Shown here piece after piece: positions 42,352-51,834 of a DNA stretch of 64,000 bases. A program made the translations under genes and the position numbers. The notes beneath the pieces were generated by a model. The model saw only the letters and a program-made list of their open reading frames with translations. It searched no databases and had not been told where the DNA came from. Source of the DNA: CAWJFJ01 sp963800065 (GTDB lineage Bacteria; Actinomycetota; Acidimicrobiia; Acidimicrobiales; UBA8190); the NCBI GenBank assembly GCA_963800065.1, contig CAWCZO010000009.1, forward strand, positions 248,001 to 312,000, read 5' to 3'. Numbering within the stretch: position 1 is the stretch's first letter; every line of letters starts with the position of its first letter.

Positions 42352-42798
42352 ATGGCTATCCTGCTGGATGAGGACGTTGGAACCGGCTTCGAGGCACTGG
42401 ACGAGGAGGAATGCTTCGGCCTCATCCATGGGGGATCCATCGGGCGGGTGGCGGTCTCGATCGGAGCGCTTCCCGCGGTGTTCCCGGTGAATTACCACGC
42501 GGAGGATGGGGTCATCTACTTCCTCACCGGGGCTGGCACGAAGTTGGCCGCCGCCACCAGGAAAGCCGTCATCGCATTTCAACTCGACGATATTGACATC
42601 CGTTACCAGCACGGCTGGAGCGTCCTCGCCATCGGCGAAACAAGCGAGGTGCACGATCCTGTCCTCCTGGAAATCGTCAGCCGGTTCCCCCTACGGCCCT
42701 GGGCTCCGGGCCTCAGGGACCATGTCGTACAGATTCGACCCGATTTTGTGTCAGGGCGCCGCATCACGTTCAGAGGAGGCGGTGCAACGTCTCAATGA
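42352..42798 (+). CDS. pyridoxamine 5'-phosphate oxidase-fold protein
   Basis: 148 aa from ATG 42352 behind GGAGAGG. MAILLDEDVGTGFEALDEEE, CFGLIHGGSIGRVAVSIGAL, PVNYHAEDGVIYFLTGAG, KAVIAFQLDDID and HGWSVLAIGETSEV are typical of the family of flavin-nucleotide-binding split-barrel proteins. Complete. Its last ~40 nt recur as a relic at 44214-44254. Confidence 0.88.
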   Translation: MAILLDEDVGTGFEALDEEECFGLIHGGSIGRVAVSIGALPAVFPVNYHAEDGVIYFLTGAGTKLAAATRKAVIAFQLDDIDIRYQHGWSVLAIGETSEVHDPVLLEIVSRFPLRPWAPGLRDHVVQIRPDFVSGRRITFRGGGATSQ

Positions 42799-42963
42799 GG
42801 AAACCGGGCCTGACCCGCAATCAGCGCCATGAAGGTCTGTCTTGATCCACGGTGGCGGGTATCGCATAATAGCCCGCACATGGCGATCAACAGACGTCCC
42901 CGGACAGTGCCTTCACCAGACGGAAAGCCGGTCAGGCCAGAAGCACCGGACAATCAGCGATTG

Positions 42964-43524
42964 ATGGAGACGGTTGCTCTTGATCCCTCCTCGTGGACGC
43001 CTGAACTTGCCCGCCTGATATAGCAAATCTTCGATTCGTTCGCGGGAACATGGGCGGAAGAGCGCGGCGAGTACCGGCATGCTCCACTCATCGACGCCTT
43101 GGCGCGAGGGCGTTGTCCTGAGGTGGGAAGGTGTCTGGAGCTCGGAAGCGGCACGGGCATCTTGACTCCATACCTGCAGTCGGTATGGGAGGAGGTCGTC
43201 TGTCTTGATCTCTCGATGCAAATGCTCATGAGGAGGCACCACGGAAGACAGATTCAGGGCGATGCGAGCAGCCTGGCCTTCGATGACGGATCGTTCAATG
43301 TGGTCGTCATTGGCGAGAGGCCGCTCTTCGCCGCCGAGGTTGCCAGGGTGCCGGCCGCAAGGGCACGGTGATCTGGACCAACGCCCTCGGCTCCGGAGCT
43401 CCCCTATTTCTTGAAAACCTCGATCCTCTGCGATGCCTTCACGCTGGCTACACCGAATGCGGCTTGGTCGGTGATTGAGAGCGAAGCGTCGTGGGGCAGC
43501 TGGGTCGTATTGCACCGAGACTGA
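42964..43524 (+). pseudogene. SAM-dependent methyltransferase, decayed
   Basis: From ATG 42964: ALDPSSWTPELARLI, a TAG at 43021, then IFDSFAGTWAEERGEYRHAP, CLELGSGTGILTPYLQS (SAM motif I), VCLDLSMQMLMRRH and LAFDDGSFNVVVIGERPLFA. The frame shifts near 43360 (GTVIWTNALGSGAPLF) and again near 43425 (DAFTLATPNAAWSVIESEAS, then WGSWVVLHRD, stop). One nonsense and two frameshifts disable a class I methyltransferase of ~190 aa. Confidence 0.75.
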
Positions 43525-44688
43525 GAACAAGTCCTCCAAGGTGACGTCGGCAGGGGTCCACGAAAATGACAGCGCAATATCGGGTGGGGTGGCCAGGTCG
43601 TTCGACGCGAGTCAGAACCGAGTGGCGAGGAGCCTGTCGTCGGTAATCGGCGGCCCGAATCTGAGCGCCCGGACGACTTGCTATGGCGAACCAATCTCCA
43701 ATGGCGGAGCTGCCTCGGCTTCAAAGGCCATTCGGCTCTATCCAAACTCCGAGTCGAGGAGTAGAAATGACGAGTACAAAGTCTCCGTCGGCGAGGGAGG
43801 CGAAGATGCTCGATGCCGCTATGGTTTCTGGAGTGTTCGGGGAGATCGACGACATCGAGGCTGAGTTGTGCTCCTCCTCGCGGGAGGCTTCTGTCGGCTT
43901 CGTTCCGTTCGCGAACCTCGACATGTTCGACCTAGTAGGCAAGGTCGCGCTTGCGCAGCCGGAACGTGATCCGCGCGCCGTATGGAGGAGGTGAGGCCCC
44001 GATCCGAATTGGCTATACAGAGCGCCTCTTTGGGGACGATCCTCGAGGTAATCCGGTGCAAACGACCGGTACTGATCGGTCCATTCGCAAAGATCCAGGT
44101 ATCTTGAGCGCACAACGCAGCTCCGAGGCGCTGACCATTGTGAGGACCAGCGTCCGCCATCCGACAAGGACAGCGGACGTTGTCGTGCCGTCCTACTACC
44201 CGATTGTTGGAGTGACAGATTCGACCGGACTTTGTGTCAGGGCGCCGCATCACCTCCAGAGAACACCATGCAACATCCCCGTGATATCCAGAGTGTCGCC
44301 CGCGGATTGGGACCAAATCCTCTACCGGTGAAGTGTGAGGTAGACGATCCTGAACGAGGACGACTCTCCGTCCGTCGCTTAGGGGTGGGCGCATGGGCTC
44401 GAGGCAGGATTCTCAGGGCGCAGTACACCAGGTGGTGCTCTTGGCCTGTGCATTTCTCAGGCCAGTGCACCGCACTGCGGCGCTCCCGCAAGCCGACGGC
44501 TGCGATGACATCTCGCCGCGAGCAGACGGGTTCGCTTTCGGCCGAACTCTTCGAGCTGAAGGATGGAAAGACGAGGGATCAGCGGATGTGTGGCTCTCGA
44601 CTTCGATCATCAGAGCTGTATCACGACGAGGCGATCGTGTTCTCCGCGAGGCTCAGATCCTTTGGAGTCAATGGGTCGGGGTGCACTA
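43525..44688. other. decayed region without intact gene
   Basis: About 1.16 kb with no convincing protein. Holds the relic at 44214-44254. Open frames are patchy in composition, and the long one joining the DGAT gene from 44563 lacks a ribosome site. Looks like gene remains. Confidence 0.45.
44214..44254 (+). pseudogene. relic of the 3' end of a pyridoxamine-oxidase-fold gene
   Basis: ACAGATTCGACC-x-GA-TTTGTGTCAGGGCG... matches 42728-42768 at nearly every base and would encode QIRPDFVSGRRIT. Beyond this the similarity fades quickly. A paralogue or duplicated 3' end has been lost here. Confidence 0.6.
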
Positions 44689-46098
44689 ATGGAGCAGCTT
44701 GCTGGACTCGACGCGGCGTTTCTCTATTGCGAAACGCCCACTATGCATCTGCAAGTCTGTGGATTGCTGCTCCTCGACCCTTCCACGATGCCTTCGGGCT
44801 ACTCATACGACCGGATCCGCACCATGGCGAGCGAGCGTCTGCCCCAGATTCCCTCCGTGCGCCAGAAGCTGGCCAAGGTGCCTTTCAATCTGGGTCGGCC
44901 GTTCTGGGTGGATGATCCGGACCTGAACGTCGATCGTCATCTCCATCGTGTTGTCCTTGAACCGCCCGGTGACGAACGGTCGCTAGCCAACGTTGTCGGA
45001 GACATCGCCAGTTGGCCACTGCGGCGCGACCTGCCGTTGTGGGAGCTGTGGGTCATCGAGGGACTGGCCGACGGACGTGTCGCAATCCTGGTAAAGATGC
45101 ACCACTCGACTATCGACGGTGTCTCTGGTGCCAGCATGATGGGGCACTTGCTCGATCTCGAACCTGCTCCGCCAGCCGCATCTCAGTCGCCGGACAAATG
45201 GCAAGCGCAGCAGCCGCCTAATTCGTTCGAGCTGCTTGGTCGCAGCGTGGCTGCTCGGTTTGGCGAGCCCTTGGAACTTGCGCGGCTGGTGCCGGCGACC
45301 GCCTACCGTCTGGCCACCACTCTGTGGCGATTGGGGCGGCAAGGAGACAAGGGCACCACAACCAAGCCATTCACGGCGCCGCGCACACTGTTCAATGCCA
45401 CCATCACCGCACGCCGATCGGTGGCGTTCACCGACATTGCCCTGGCGGATGTCAAGATGGTGAAGGATGCGTTCGGAGTCACGGTCAACGACGTGGTGAC
45501 TGCCGTCGTGGGTGGAGCGCTTCGCCACTATCTCGACGATCGTGGCGAGCTACCCAGTGATCCCCTTCTGGCCGCGGCGCCCGTATCCGTCCACGATCAG
45601 ACGGCCGAGCGGGGGGGCATGACGAAGGTCTCAGTGATGTTCTCGACCCTGGCGACCGATGAAAAGGACCCCGTCGAGCGGCTCCGGACGATCGCCTCGG
45701 CCAACACTCGGGCGAAGGAGATCCATCAAATGGTCGGTGCGGACATCCTCATGCGCTGGGCTGAGCACTTTTGGCTCAATGCATTTGCTCTCGGTGCTCG
45801 GCTTTACTCGACGCTCCATGTCGCTGACCACCATCGCGTCGTGCACAATCTCATCCTGTCGAACGTGCCGGGACCGCCGATCCCCCTGTACATGGCTGGC
45901 GCCCGACTGGTGGGCCTTTATCCGCTTGGGCCAATTACCGACGGGGCGGGTCTCAACGTCACCGTCTTGTCGGACGAGGACCGGGTTGGCTTCGGCATCA
46001 TCACCTGCCCCGACCTCGTGGCCCGGGTGTGGGACCTGGCCGATGCGGTCCCCGCAGCATTGGGCGAGCTCGTCGAGGCGGCCATGCGCATTGGTTGA
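44689..46098 (+). CDS. wax ester synthase/diacylglycerol acyltransferase (WS/DGAT)
   Basis: 469 aa from ATG 44689 (MEQLAGLDAAFLYCETPTMH). Catalytic HHxxxDG motif in KMHHSTIDGVSGASMMGHLL; PLWELWVIEGL; VNDVVTAVVGGALRHYL; and the conserved SNVPGPPIPLYMAGARLVGL and GLNVTVLSDEDRVGFGI blocks. The usual length of the family is ~460-500 aa. It makes storage lipid (triacylglycerol or wax ester) from acyl-CoA at the membrane. An upstream in-frame extension from 44563 is not used. Confidence 0.95.
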   Translation: MEQLAGLDAAFLYCETPTMHLQVCGLLLLDPSTMPSGYSYDRIRTMASERLPQIPSVRQKLAKVPFNLGRPFWVDDPDLNVDRHLHRVVLEPPGDERSLANVVGDIASWPLRRDLPLWELWVIEGLADGRVAILVKMHHSTIDGVSGASMMGHLLDLEPAPPAASQSPDKWQAQQPPNSFELLGRSVAARFGEPLELARLVPATAYRLATTLWRLGRQGDKGTTTKPFTAPRTLFNATITARRSVAFTDIALADVKMVKDAFGVTVNDVVTAVVGGALRHYLDDRGELPSDPLLAAAPVSVHDQTAERGGMTKVSVMFSTLATDEKDPVERLRTIASANTRAKEIHQMVGADILMRWAEHFWLNAFALGARLYSTLHVADHHRVVHNLILSNVPGPPIPLYMAGARLVGLYPLGPITDGAGLNVTVLSDEDRVGFGIITCPDLVARVWDLADAVPAALGELVEAAMRIG

Positions 46099-46148
46099 GC
46101 CTGAAAGCGTTCGGTCCCATCGCATGCACCATAAGACACAAGGGGCTA

Positions 46149-47336
46149 GTCCCCCGAGTTGTTGATTCGTAAGAAATATCGGTCAACCCGGAATTTTCGT
46201 CTCGATCGGCGCGTTCCCGTCGTTGTCAGCAACGATGGGAGACGACGATGCCGCCAAGGGGACGACCGAAGACGGAGCTGGTGCTGAGCGACGAGGAGCG
46301 TGAAGTCCTCGAACGCCTGACCAGGCGACGCAAGAGCGCGCAGGCACTGGCTCTGCGGGCTCGGATCGTCCTGGCCTGTGCCACAGGTGCCACCAACCAG
46401 GCGGTGGCCGCCGACCTGCGGATCAACAACACCACCGTGGGCAAGTGGCGCCGGCGGTTCGTGGAGAAGCGCCTCGACGGGTTGTTCGACGAGCCCCGGC
46501 CTGGAGCAGCGCGCACCGTCACAGACGACAAAGTCGAGGCCGTGATCGTGAAGACCCTGGAAGGGAAGCCGGGCGACGCCACCCATTGGTCCACACGGTC
46601 GATGGCCGAAGCCATGGGCATGAGCCAAACGTCGATCAGCTTGATCTGGCGGGCCTTCGGACTACAGCCCCATCGGGCCGAGAGCTTCAAACTGTCCACC
46701 GACCCGCTGTTCGTGGACAAAGTCAAAGACATCGTGGGCCTCTATCTCGATCCCCCCGAACGGGCCGTGGTGCTGTGCGTGGACGAGAAGTCCCAGATCC
46801 AGGCCCTGGCCCGCTTCCAACCGATCTTGCCCATGATGCCCGGCACTCCCGAACGACGCAGCCACGATTACATCCGCCACGGCACCACATCGCTGTTCGC
46901 AGCCCTCGACATGGCCACCGGCAAGGTCATCGGCTCGCTGCACCGGCGCCACCGAGCCGTCGAGTTCAAGAAGTTCCTGGTGCGTATCGACGAAGAGGTT
47001 CCCGAGAACCTCGAGGTCCATCTCATTCTCGACAACTACGCCACCCACAAGACCCCTGACATTCAGAGGTGGTTGTTGCGCCACCGCCGGTTCCATCTTC
47101 ACTTCACACCGACATCCGGGTCGTGGTTGAACATGGTCGAACGTTGGTTCGGCGAGTTGACCACCAAGAAGATCAAGCGAGGTGCCCACACCAACGTGCA
47201 GAACCTCGAGCGTGACATCCGCGACTGGATCGTCCTGTGGAACGACGACCCCCGGCCCTACGTCTGGGTCAAAACCGCCGATCAGATCCTCGCTTCAATC
47301 GCACGATATTGCGAGCGAATCAGCAACTCGGGACAC
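46149..47336 (+). mobile_element. IS630-family element (1188 bp)
   Basis: Terminal inverted repeats: GTCCCCCGAGTTGTTGATTC on the left and, reversed, GTGTCCCGAGTTGCTGATTC on the right. TA flanks both ends (46147-46148 and 47337-47338), the target duplication of this family. Confidence 0.88.
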
Positions 47337-47339
47337 TAG
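46248..47339 (+). CDS. IS630-family transposase
   Basis: 363 aa. N-terminal HTH (SAQALALRARIVLACATGAT, NQAVAADLRINNTTVGKWRR), then the DDE domain: VVLCVDEKSQIQAL (D), LEVHLILDNYATHKTPDI (D) and SWLNMVERWFGELT (E). Complete. The stop codon TAG uses the TA target duplication plus the next host base, so it lies outside the inverted repeat. Confidence 0.93.
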   Translation: MPPRGRPKTELVLSDEEREVLERLTRRRKSAQALALRARIVLACATGATNQAVAADLRINNTTVGKWRRRFVEKRLDGLFDEPRPGAARTVTDDKVEAVIVKTLEGKPGDATHWSTRSMAEAMGMSQTSISLIWRAFGLQPHRAESFKLSTDPLFVDKVKDIVGLYLDPPERAVVLCVDEKSQIQALARFQPILPMMPGTPERRSHDYIRHGTTSLFAALDMATGKVIGSLHRRHRAVEFKKFLVRIDEEVPENLEVHLILDNYATHKTPDIQRWLLRHRRFHLHFTPTSGSWLNMVERWFGELTTKKIKRGAHTNVQNLERDIRDWIVLWNDDPRPYVWVKTADQILASIARYCERISNSGH

Positions 47340-47355
47340 CTCATCGAAGTTGCAC

Positions 47356-48534
47356 CTAGGTGGCTGGGAACGCTTCGGTCAGCGCGTCGTCCACGAGCTT
47401 TCGGACCGCGCTCGACCAGAAGAACCCCACATGGCCGCCAGCATAGGCGGCGAGGGTGGGTCGTCCCCAGTGCAACCAGAGGCGCCGAGCCTGGCCGAAG
47501 GTCGACATCCGGTCGGCGAGACCGGCGAATATGTAGCGATGCTCGAAGGGGACCTTGCACTCCATCGCCAGTGGCGACACGACTCTGTGTGCGTCGTCGG
47601 CGGCCGGCCCTAGGACCTCGTAAGCGTCTGCCAATCGAGTTATGTGCGGCGGGCTGTGCCGGCGGAATAGCTCGGGCAGGCTGACCACAGGGATCCCAGC
47701 GATCACGCATGTCAGGTCGTCCTCGAGAGCGGCAACAAGGGTCGTCACCAACCCCCCGAAGGAGTAGCCGATCAATCCGACGTTGGTTGCCCCCTGGCTC
47801 TCTCGGAGCCAACGGATCGTCCGACGCAGATCCCAGGTGGCTTGGGCCACGCCATGCATACTGTCGACAAGGTCGATGGTCATGAGATCTTCGCCGCGCA
47901 CACGCCCGGACGCCCTGGGCCCGTGGAGGGGAAGCACGGGTACGATGACGTTGATCCCACGGGAATTCAGTTGTCTCGCACGGAAGGCGCGTAGGTCGAT
48001 CGAGGCGCTTGTCCCCATACCGAAGCCGTGGGCGCACACGAGCCAAGAACCTCGCTCTTGACCTGGCGCCCGTGATACCCACGCGTGCATTTTGCGGTTG
48101 GCCTCGTGGCTCAGCCATCGGTCTCGCCCTGGCTCCTCGAGATAGGGTTCCCAGCCGCTCGTGAATGTCACGTGCTCATAGCCAAGACCCAGGGCGCGTT
48201 CGTGCCGAATATGCACGTCATCGGGCGCGCCAGGATTCCTGTGATAGTCGGTCGGACGTTCGAGCCACCCGCGGGTTGAGAAGAGAGCCTGGGCGGCCAC
48301 CAGGTCGGCGGCCGCCGGGGCGTAGTCGTCAGAGCTGGGCAGGAGGTCGGGGTGACGGAAGACCGCGATGAGCATTTCGTCGAGGTACGCCTGAAGGGCG
48401 AGGGCGGGCGTCGGCCGAACGGGCACGACGCTATCGTTTTGGCCAGCAGTCGACGTCCTGAGGCTGCTTCGGGCGAGGAACAGGGCTACCCGTGGCGCTG
48501 CTCGTAATACACCCATCACCCTGGGGTCACTCAT
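47356..48534 (-). CDS. alpha/beta hydrolase family protein
   Basis: 392 aa from ATG 48534 (MSDPRVMGVLRAAPRVALFL). Nucleophile elbow VGLIGYSFGGLVTTLVAALE; oxyanion region WLVCAHGFGMGTSASIDLRA; acid region HRYIFAGLADRMS; histidine in YAGGHVGFFWSS. The N-terminal ~130 residues form a cap-like region. Probably an esterase or lipase-like enzyme; the neighbouring DGAT gene suggests lipid metabolism. It ends 20 bp from the IS630 right end. Confidence 0.85.
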   Translation of the reverse strand: MSDPRVMGVLRAAPRVALFLARSSLRTSTAGQNDSVVPVRPTPALALQAYLDEMLIAVFRHPDLLPSSDDYAPAAADLVAAQALFSTRGWLERPTDYHRNPGAPDDVHIRHERALGLGYEHVTFTSGWEPYLEEPGRDRWLSHEANRKMHAWVSRAPGQERGSWLVCAHGFGMGTSASIDLRAFRARQLNSRGINVIVPVLPLHGPRASGRVRGEDLMTIDLVDSMHGVAQATWDLRRTIRWLRESQGATNVGLIGYSFGGLVTTLVAALEDDLTCVIAGIPVVSLPELFRRHSPPHITRLADAYEVLGPAADDAHRVVSPLAMECKVPFEHRYIFAGLADRMSTFGQARRLWLHWGRPTLAAYAGGHVGFFWSSAVRKLVDDALTEAFPAT

Positions 48535-48970
48535 AGTCGGCAACCACAATCACCATGCTGCTGCGCACACTCAATGATCGCGTTTCCAGGGCCGTCCCTC
48601 GTAGAGTCGATCGGCCCTTTCCAGCGCCCTGAGATGAGTCCTGGAGCGCCTGAGCGCCTTGGGCCGGGCACCCAACCCCTTGTGGCGACTTGAGTCCATC
48701 GTGGTGGAGTGCCTCATGAAGTGCCCATCCGGCGGCGCCGGCGATTAGGGATGGACGACCCGCTGGCAGGAGCGCTGCGTACTCGGTAGTCAAGAAACAC
48801 GCTCCCGCGTGGAGGACAGAGTAGGCGACGACTGAGACGACTTGCCAAGGGACCCCGTCGGTCTCCGGGACCCACCGGCATGCCCAGGTCGGTGCTCAGG
48901 GTGCTCGCGAAGCCGCCCGGAAATGTGAGCCACCTGCTGGCTTGTATGTCCATCTAGCCCGGTGCGAGAT
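48535..48970. other. intergenic, no gene accepted
   Basis: About 436 bases upstream of the hydrolase gene, on the side of repeat B. Only low-complexity open frames are present. Confidence 0.35.
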
Positions 48971-49260
48971 GTGCCGATCCCGATAAGTCCGCGGCCCACG
49001 CGCTTCGCGACGGAACCCGTCCGATGACGACCTGATCCGCCGATTTGGCCGTCCGCATCCCGAACACGGTCTGTGATTCCGGACGTGTCGGCTACCCTAA
49101 GCCACTCTCGACCTTGCCCCGGATGCGGCGATCAAGGGTGGGGGAGGGCTCGAATCGAGAACCGGTGCCGAAGGAGTCAGGTAATGGTCCTGGTCAAGGA
49201 CCAGAGGGTGTTCATTTCGTCCCTGGTGGATTGGTTCGAGAGTTGTCCGCTCTCCTCCAC
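48971..49260 (+). repeat. dispersed repeat B (partner of 26171-26458)
   Basis: Same block order and offsets as repeat A, including GATCAAG..GTGGGGGAGGG and TGGTGGATTGGTTCGAGAGT, then TGTCCGCTCTCCTCCAC. Insertions and deletions between blocks are small. No conserved reading frame. The tRNA-like end is retained. Confidence 0.65.
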
Positions 49261-49807
49261 AGCGTTGTCGAAATGACAACATACGTGCTGGTCAGAGGCA
49301 CAATGCGCGTCGATGTGACCTCTGGCGTTAGGTAGTCCCTAGCGTTCTTACTCCAACCCGAATGAAACACAACCGGCTTCCGACCGTCGGTTGACGGGTC
49401 GGGCGATATCGGATGGGAAGGCCGACTGGCTTGCAGACGACGGCCCCAACGATAACGGCACATCCAGCCCGGCGGCACGCGGATATAACCTGTGACCGCA
49501 AATTGCGATTATGCGTGCTTCGCGCCGCCCCCAGAGCCGTCGTTCGGGCGTTCCGAAACCACCCGGACTGGTGATATAACGCGCACCCTTATCGGATCTT
49601 CTGTTGTCAGAATTTCCGGCGATGAGACTCTCCTTCGCCAGGAGCCGCAAGGCTCGCCCTATTGCAGCGGCCGCCTCCACTTCCGCTGTATAACCCCGGC
49701 ACCAGATGAGTGGGTTGGAAAACTCCTGCTCATCGAACCAGTATGAGGTTCACCCTATCGGCACCAGTGTCGTGACTACGCCTGGTCATTTCTCGTTGGA
49801 GTTGCTC
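49261..49807. other. intergenic upstream of corA-like gene
   Basis: About 550 bases. GACCGCAAATTGC at 49492-49504 is the inverse of a motif near 26129. The tract GATATAACCTGTGACCGCAA could hold a promoter. No gene recognised. Confidence 0.4.
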
Positions 49808-50845
49808 ATGACTGTTCTCAACCCAATTGTGCTCGGCGCGGAGCTTACGGACGCAGCCGGATCCGGTGCCGTGACAGGACTGAACGATGTCGTCACCCGA
49901 CTCGAAGCGGGGACGTTCTTTTGGCTCGACCTGACGGGATCGTCGACGAAGCAGGTCACTGAGTTGGCCGAGGTCCTGACCCTCACCGAGGACTCCAGCG
50001 AGCACCTTCGGAACGCCGAGCAACGCTCAGCCTTCGAAGTATCACACAACGGGATACGAGCGGTCGCCTATGGGGTTGGAGACGAGCAGCAGCTAGTCGA
50101 GGTGCACGTGGTCTACACCGCGTCGTTCCTTGTCACCGTACACCAAGCACCATGCCCGGCACTCGGCGAGGCGCGCGACCTCTACCGGCGACTCCGCGAT
50201 CACGACCAGGGAGATGCACCTTTGGTGTTGTTCATGGTGCTCGACGCTCTGGTTGCCAGTTTCCACGCCGTGCTCGGCCACCTCGACGCGGCGCTCGATG
50301 AACTGGAAGTGGCGGTGCTCGGCGGCATCCCCGTTCCCGACTACCTGACACGGATCTTGGAGATCAGGCGGACCCTGACGCCGATCGTCCGGGCTTTGGG
50401 GCCGTACCATTCGGATCTCGTCGGCATGCTTGGCGCTATCCAGCGATTGCCCGGCATGGGGTCCGGCGCTCAGGAGTACTTCGATTCACATCGCAGCCAC
50501 GTGGCTGCGGTCTTCGAGGACGCCAATGACTGTCGGGACGAGACTCGGGATGCGCTGCAAGTCCACAGCTCGACGGCCGCAGAGCGACAGGGCCAGGTGA
50601 TCAACTGGCTGACTGTGGTGGCGGCCATCTTCCTGCCCTTGACCTTCGTCACAGGCTACTTCGGGATGAACTTCAGGGTGATAACGGGGTTGCGCGGGTG
50701 GCCCATTTTTTTGGCACTGGGCGTGGCCCTGCCGGGACTGTTGGCGATCACAAGCGTGATTGTGTTGCAACGTTTGATCCGAAGGCTAGGAGTGCGATTC
50801 CTGCCCGCGCCGCGGCCGCACGAATCGCGGCGTCCCGCTCGATGA
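49808..50845 (+). CDS. CorA-family divalent cation transporter
   Basis: 345 aa from ATG 49808 (MTVLNPIVLGAELT) with GGAG upstream; the frame extends to 49706 without a ribosome site. Long acidic N-terminal cytosolic domain (EDSSEHLRNAEQRSAFEVSH), a coiled stalk, then two C-terminal membrane helices (LTVVAAIFLPLTFVTGYFGM and FLALGVALPGLLAITSVIVL). The signature GMN occurs in YFGMNFRVI between the helices. Predicted Mg2+/Co2+ channel in the plasma membrane. Confidence 0.93.
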   Translation: MTVLNPIVLGAELTDAAGSGAVTGLNDVVTRLEAGTFFWLDLTGSSTKQVTELAEVLTLTEDSSEHLRNAEQRSAFEVSHNGIRAVAYGVGDEQQLVEVHVVYTASFLVTVHQAPCPALGEARDLYRRLRDHDQGDAPLVLFMVLDALVASFHAVLGHLDAALDELEVAVLGGIPVPDYLTRILEIRRTLTPIVRALGPYHSDLVGMLGAIQRLPGMGSGAQEYFDSHRSHVAAVFEDANDCRDETRDALQVHSSTAAERQGQVINWLTVVAAIFLPLTFVTGYFGMNFRVITGLRGWPIFLALGVALPGLLAITSVIVLQRLIRRLGVRFLPAPRPHESRRPAR

Positions 50846-51237
50846 CATCTGATCCGCTCAACCCACTGCCGGTCGACCTTCGGGTTATGGCCAGAACGCC
50901 GTCGAGGACTTCGAGTAAGGCTTCAAGGTGCCAGGGGAGTCAAGAACCTGCGCCAAAATCGCTACGAATTGGTGTTGCAGTGCGCGGGCGCCGCTCCCGT
51001 CCAGTGACCGCCTGCGGGTCGGTGTGTCCTTCTCCAGCGCTCTTGGACGTCATTGTGTCCATGGCCGCATCAGTCCGGCGGATGAGGCTTTCCGCGTCCT
51101 CAGTCGCACCACATCGTCGTGCTCATAGCGGTCGAAGCCGACGCCCATCTATTGGAGGAACAACGTTTTCGGCATCAGGTCCGCGATGGCACGGTGACCC
51201 TGCGCTTGTTCGTCGGGACTCAGATTATCCCCGGGCG
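50846..51237. other. intergenic, no gene accepted
   Basis: About 390 bases between corA-like and the convergent decarboxylase-like gene. Open frames are low-complexity; no terminator with T tract identified. Confidence 0.35.
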
Positions 51238-51834
51238 TTATTCCTCCCGCTTGTGGCTGAGAACAGGTCGCGTGTCTGGCGGTTGGCGGCCATCGGGGGG
51301 CCACGGCGACAAGCCTTCCTCCAGTGGCACCGCCATCGATCGCAGCACCATGGAGACCATCGTCCAGGTCCCGATGGCGGTGAGCAGCTCCAGAGTTGCG
51401 TCGTCGCCGAGGTGGCCCTTCAGTTCCTCGAGCCTGGCGCCGTCGATGGCTCCGTTCGACAGGCACTCATCGGCCGCCGCCAGGACCGCCCGGTCCGCAG
51501 GTCGGAACACGTCCTGCATCTCCCAGTTTCGCACCCCGAGGAGGTCGCCCTCGGAGACACCGAGGTGTGTGGCAATGGCCCAGTGTTGGGTCCACTCGTA
51601 GACGGACCCGGTGATCCACGCGACGCGCATGATGACCAGCTCGCGGAGCCGGGGATCGAGGACATCACCGACGAGGATCGACAGCAGCAGGTCCGAAAGT
51701 GCCTTGGCGGTTGGCGCTCGCCGCAGAAGCAGCCGGAACACGTGTAAACGGGCCAGCTGGTCGGGTATGCCGGCGCGCCGTGCCACCTCGAGGGCAGCCT
51801 CCTGGTCCAGCATGGCGATACGTGCGTCTGTCAC
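51238..51834 (-). CDS. carboxymuconolactone decarboxylase family protein
   Basis: 198 aa. AhpD/CMD-like helical fold: LDPRLRELVIMRVAWITGSV, YEWTQHWAIATHLGVSEGDL. The usual catalytic E-x..C-x-x-C-x..H is E...Y-E-W-x-x-H, the cysteine-free variant common in the CMD branch. Translationally coupled to the upstream dehydrogenase gene (overlap 51831-51834). Likely works with it in a small-molecule oxidation route. Confidence 0.88.
   Translation of the reverse strand: MTDARIAMLDQEAALEVARRAGIPDQLARLHVFRLLLRRAPTAKALSDLLLSILVGDVLDPRLRELVIMRVAWITGSVYEWTQHWAIATHLGVSEGDLLGVRNWEMQDVFRPADRAVLAAADECLSNGAIDGARLEELKGHLGDDATLELLTAIGTWTMVSMVLRSMAVPLEEGLSPWPPDGRQPPDTRPVLSHKREE

Noticed and set aside
42913..43539. 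208-codon minus-strand open frame
   Set aside because: It is antisense to the decayed methyltransferase, whose motifs (CLELGSGTG) are on the plus strand.
48971..49260. tmRNA 3' end
   Set aside because: The ending is tRNA-like, but no 5' tmRNA domain or tag-peptide frame is found and the T loop carries an insertion.
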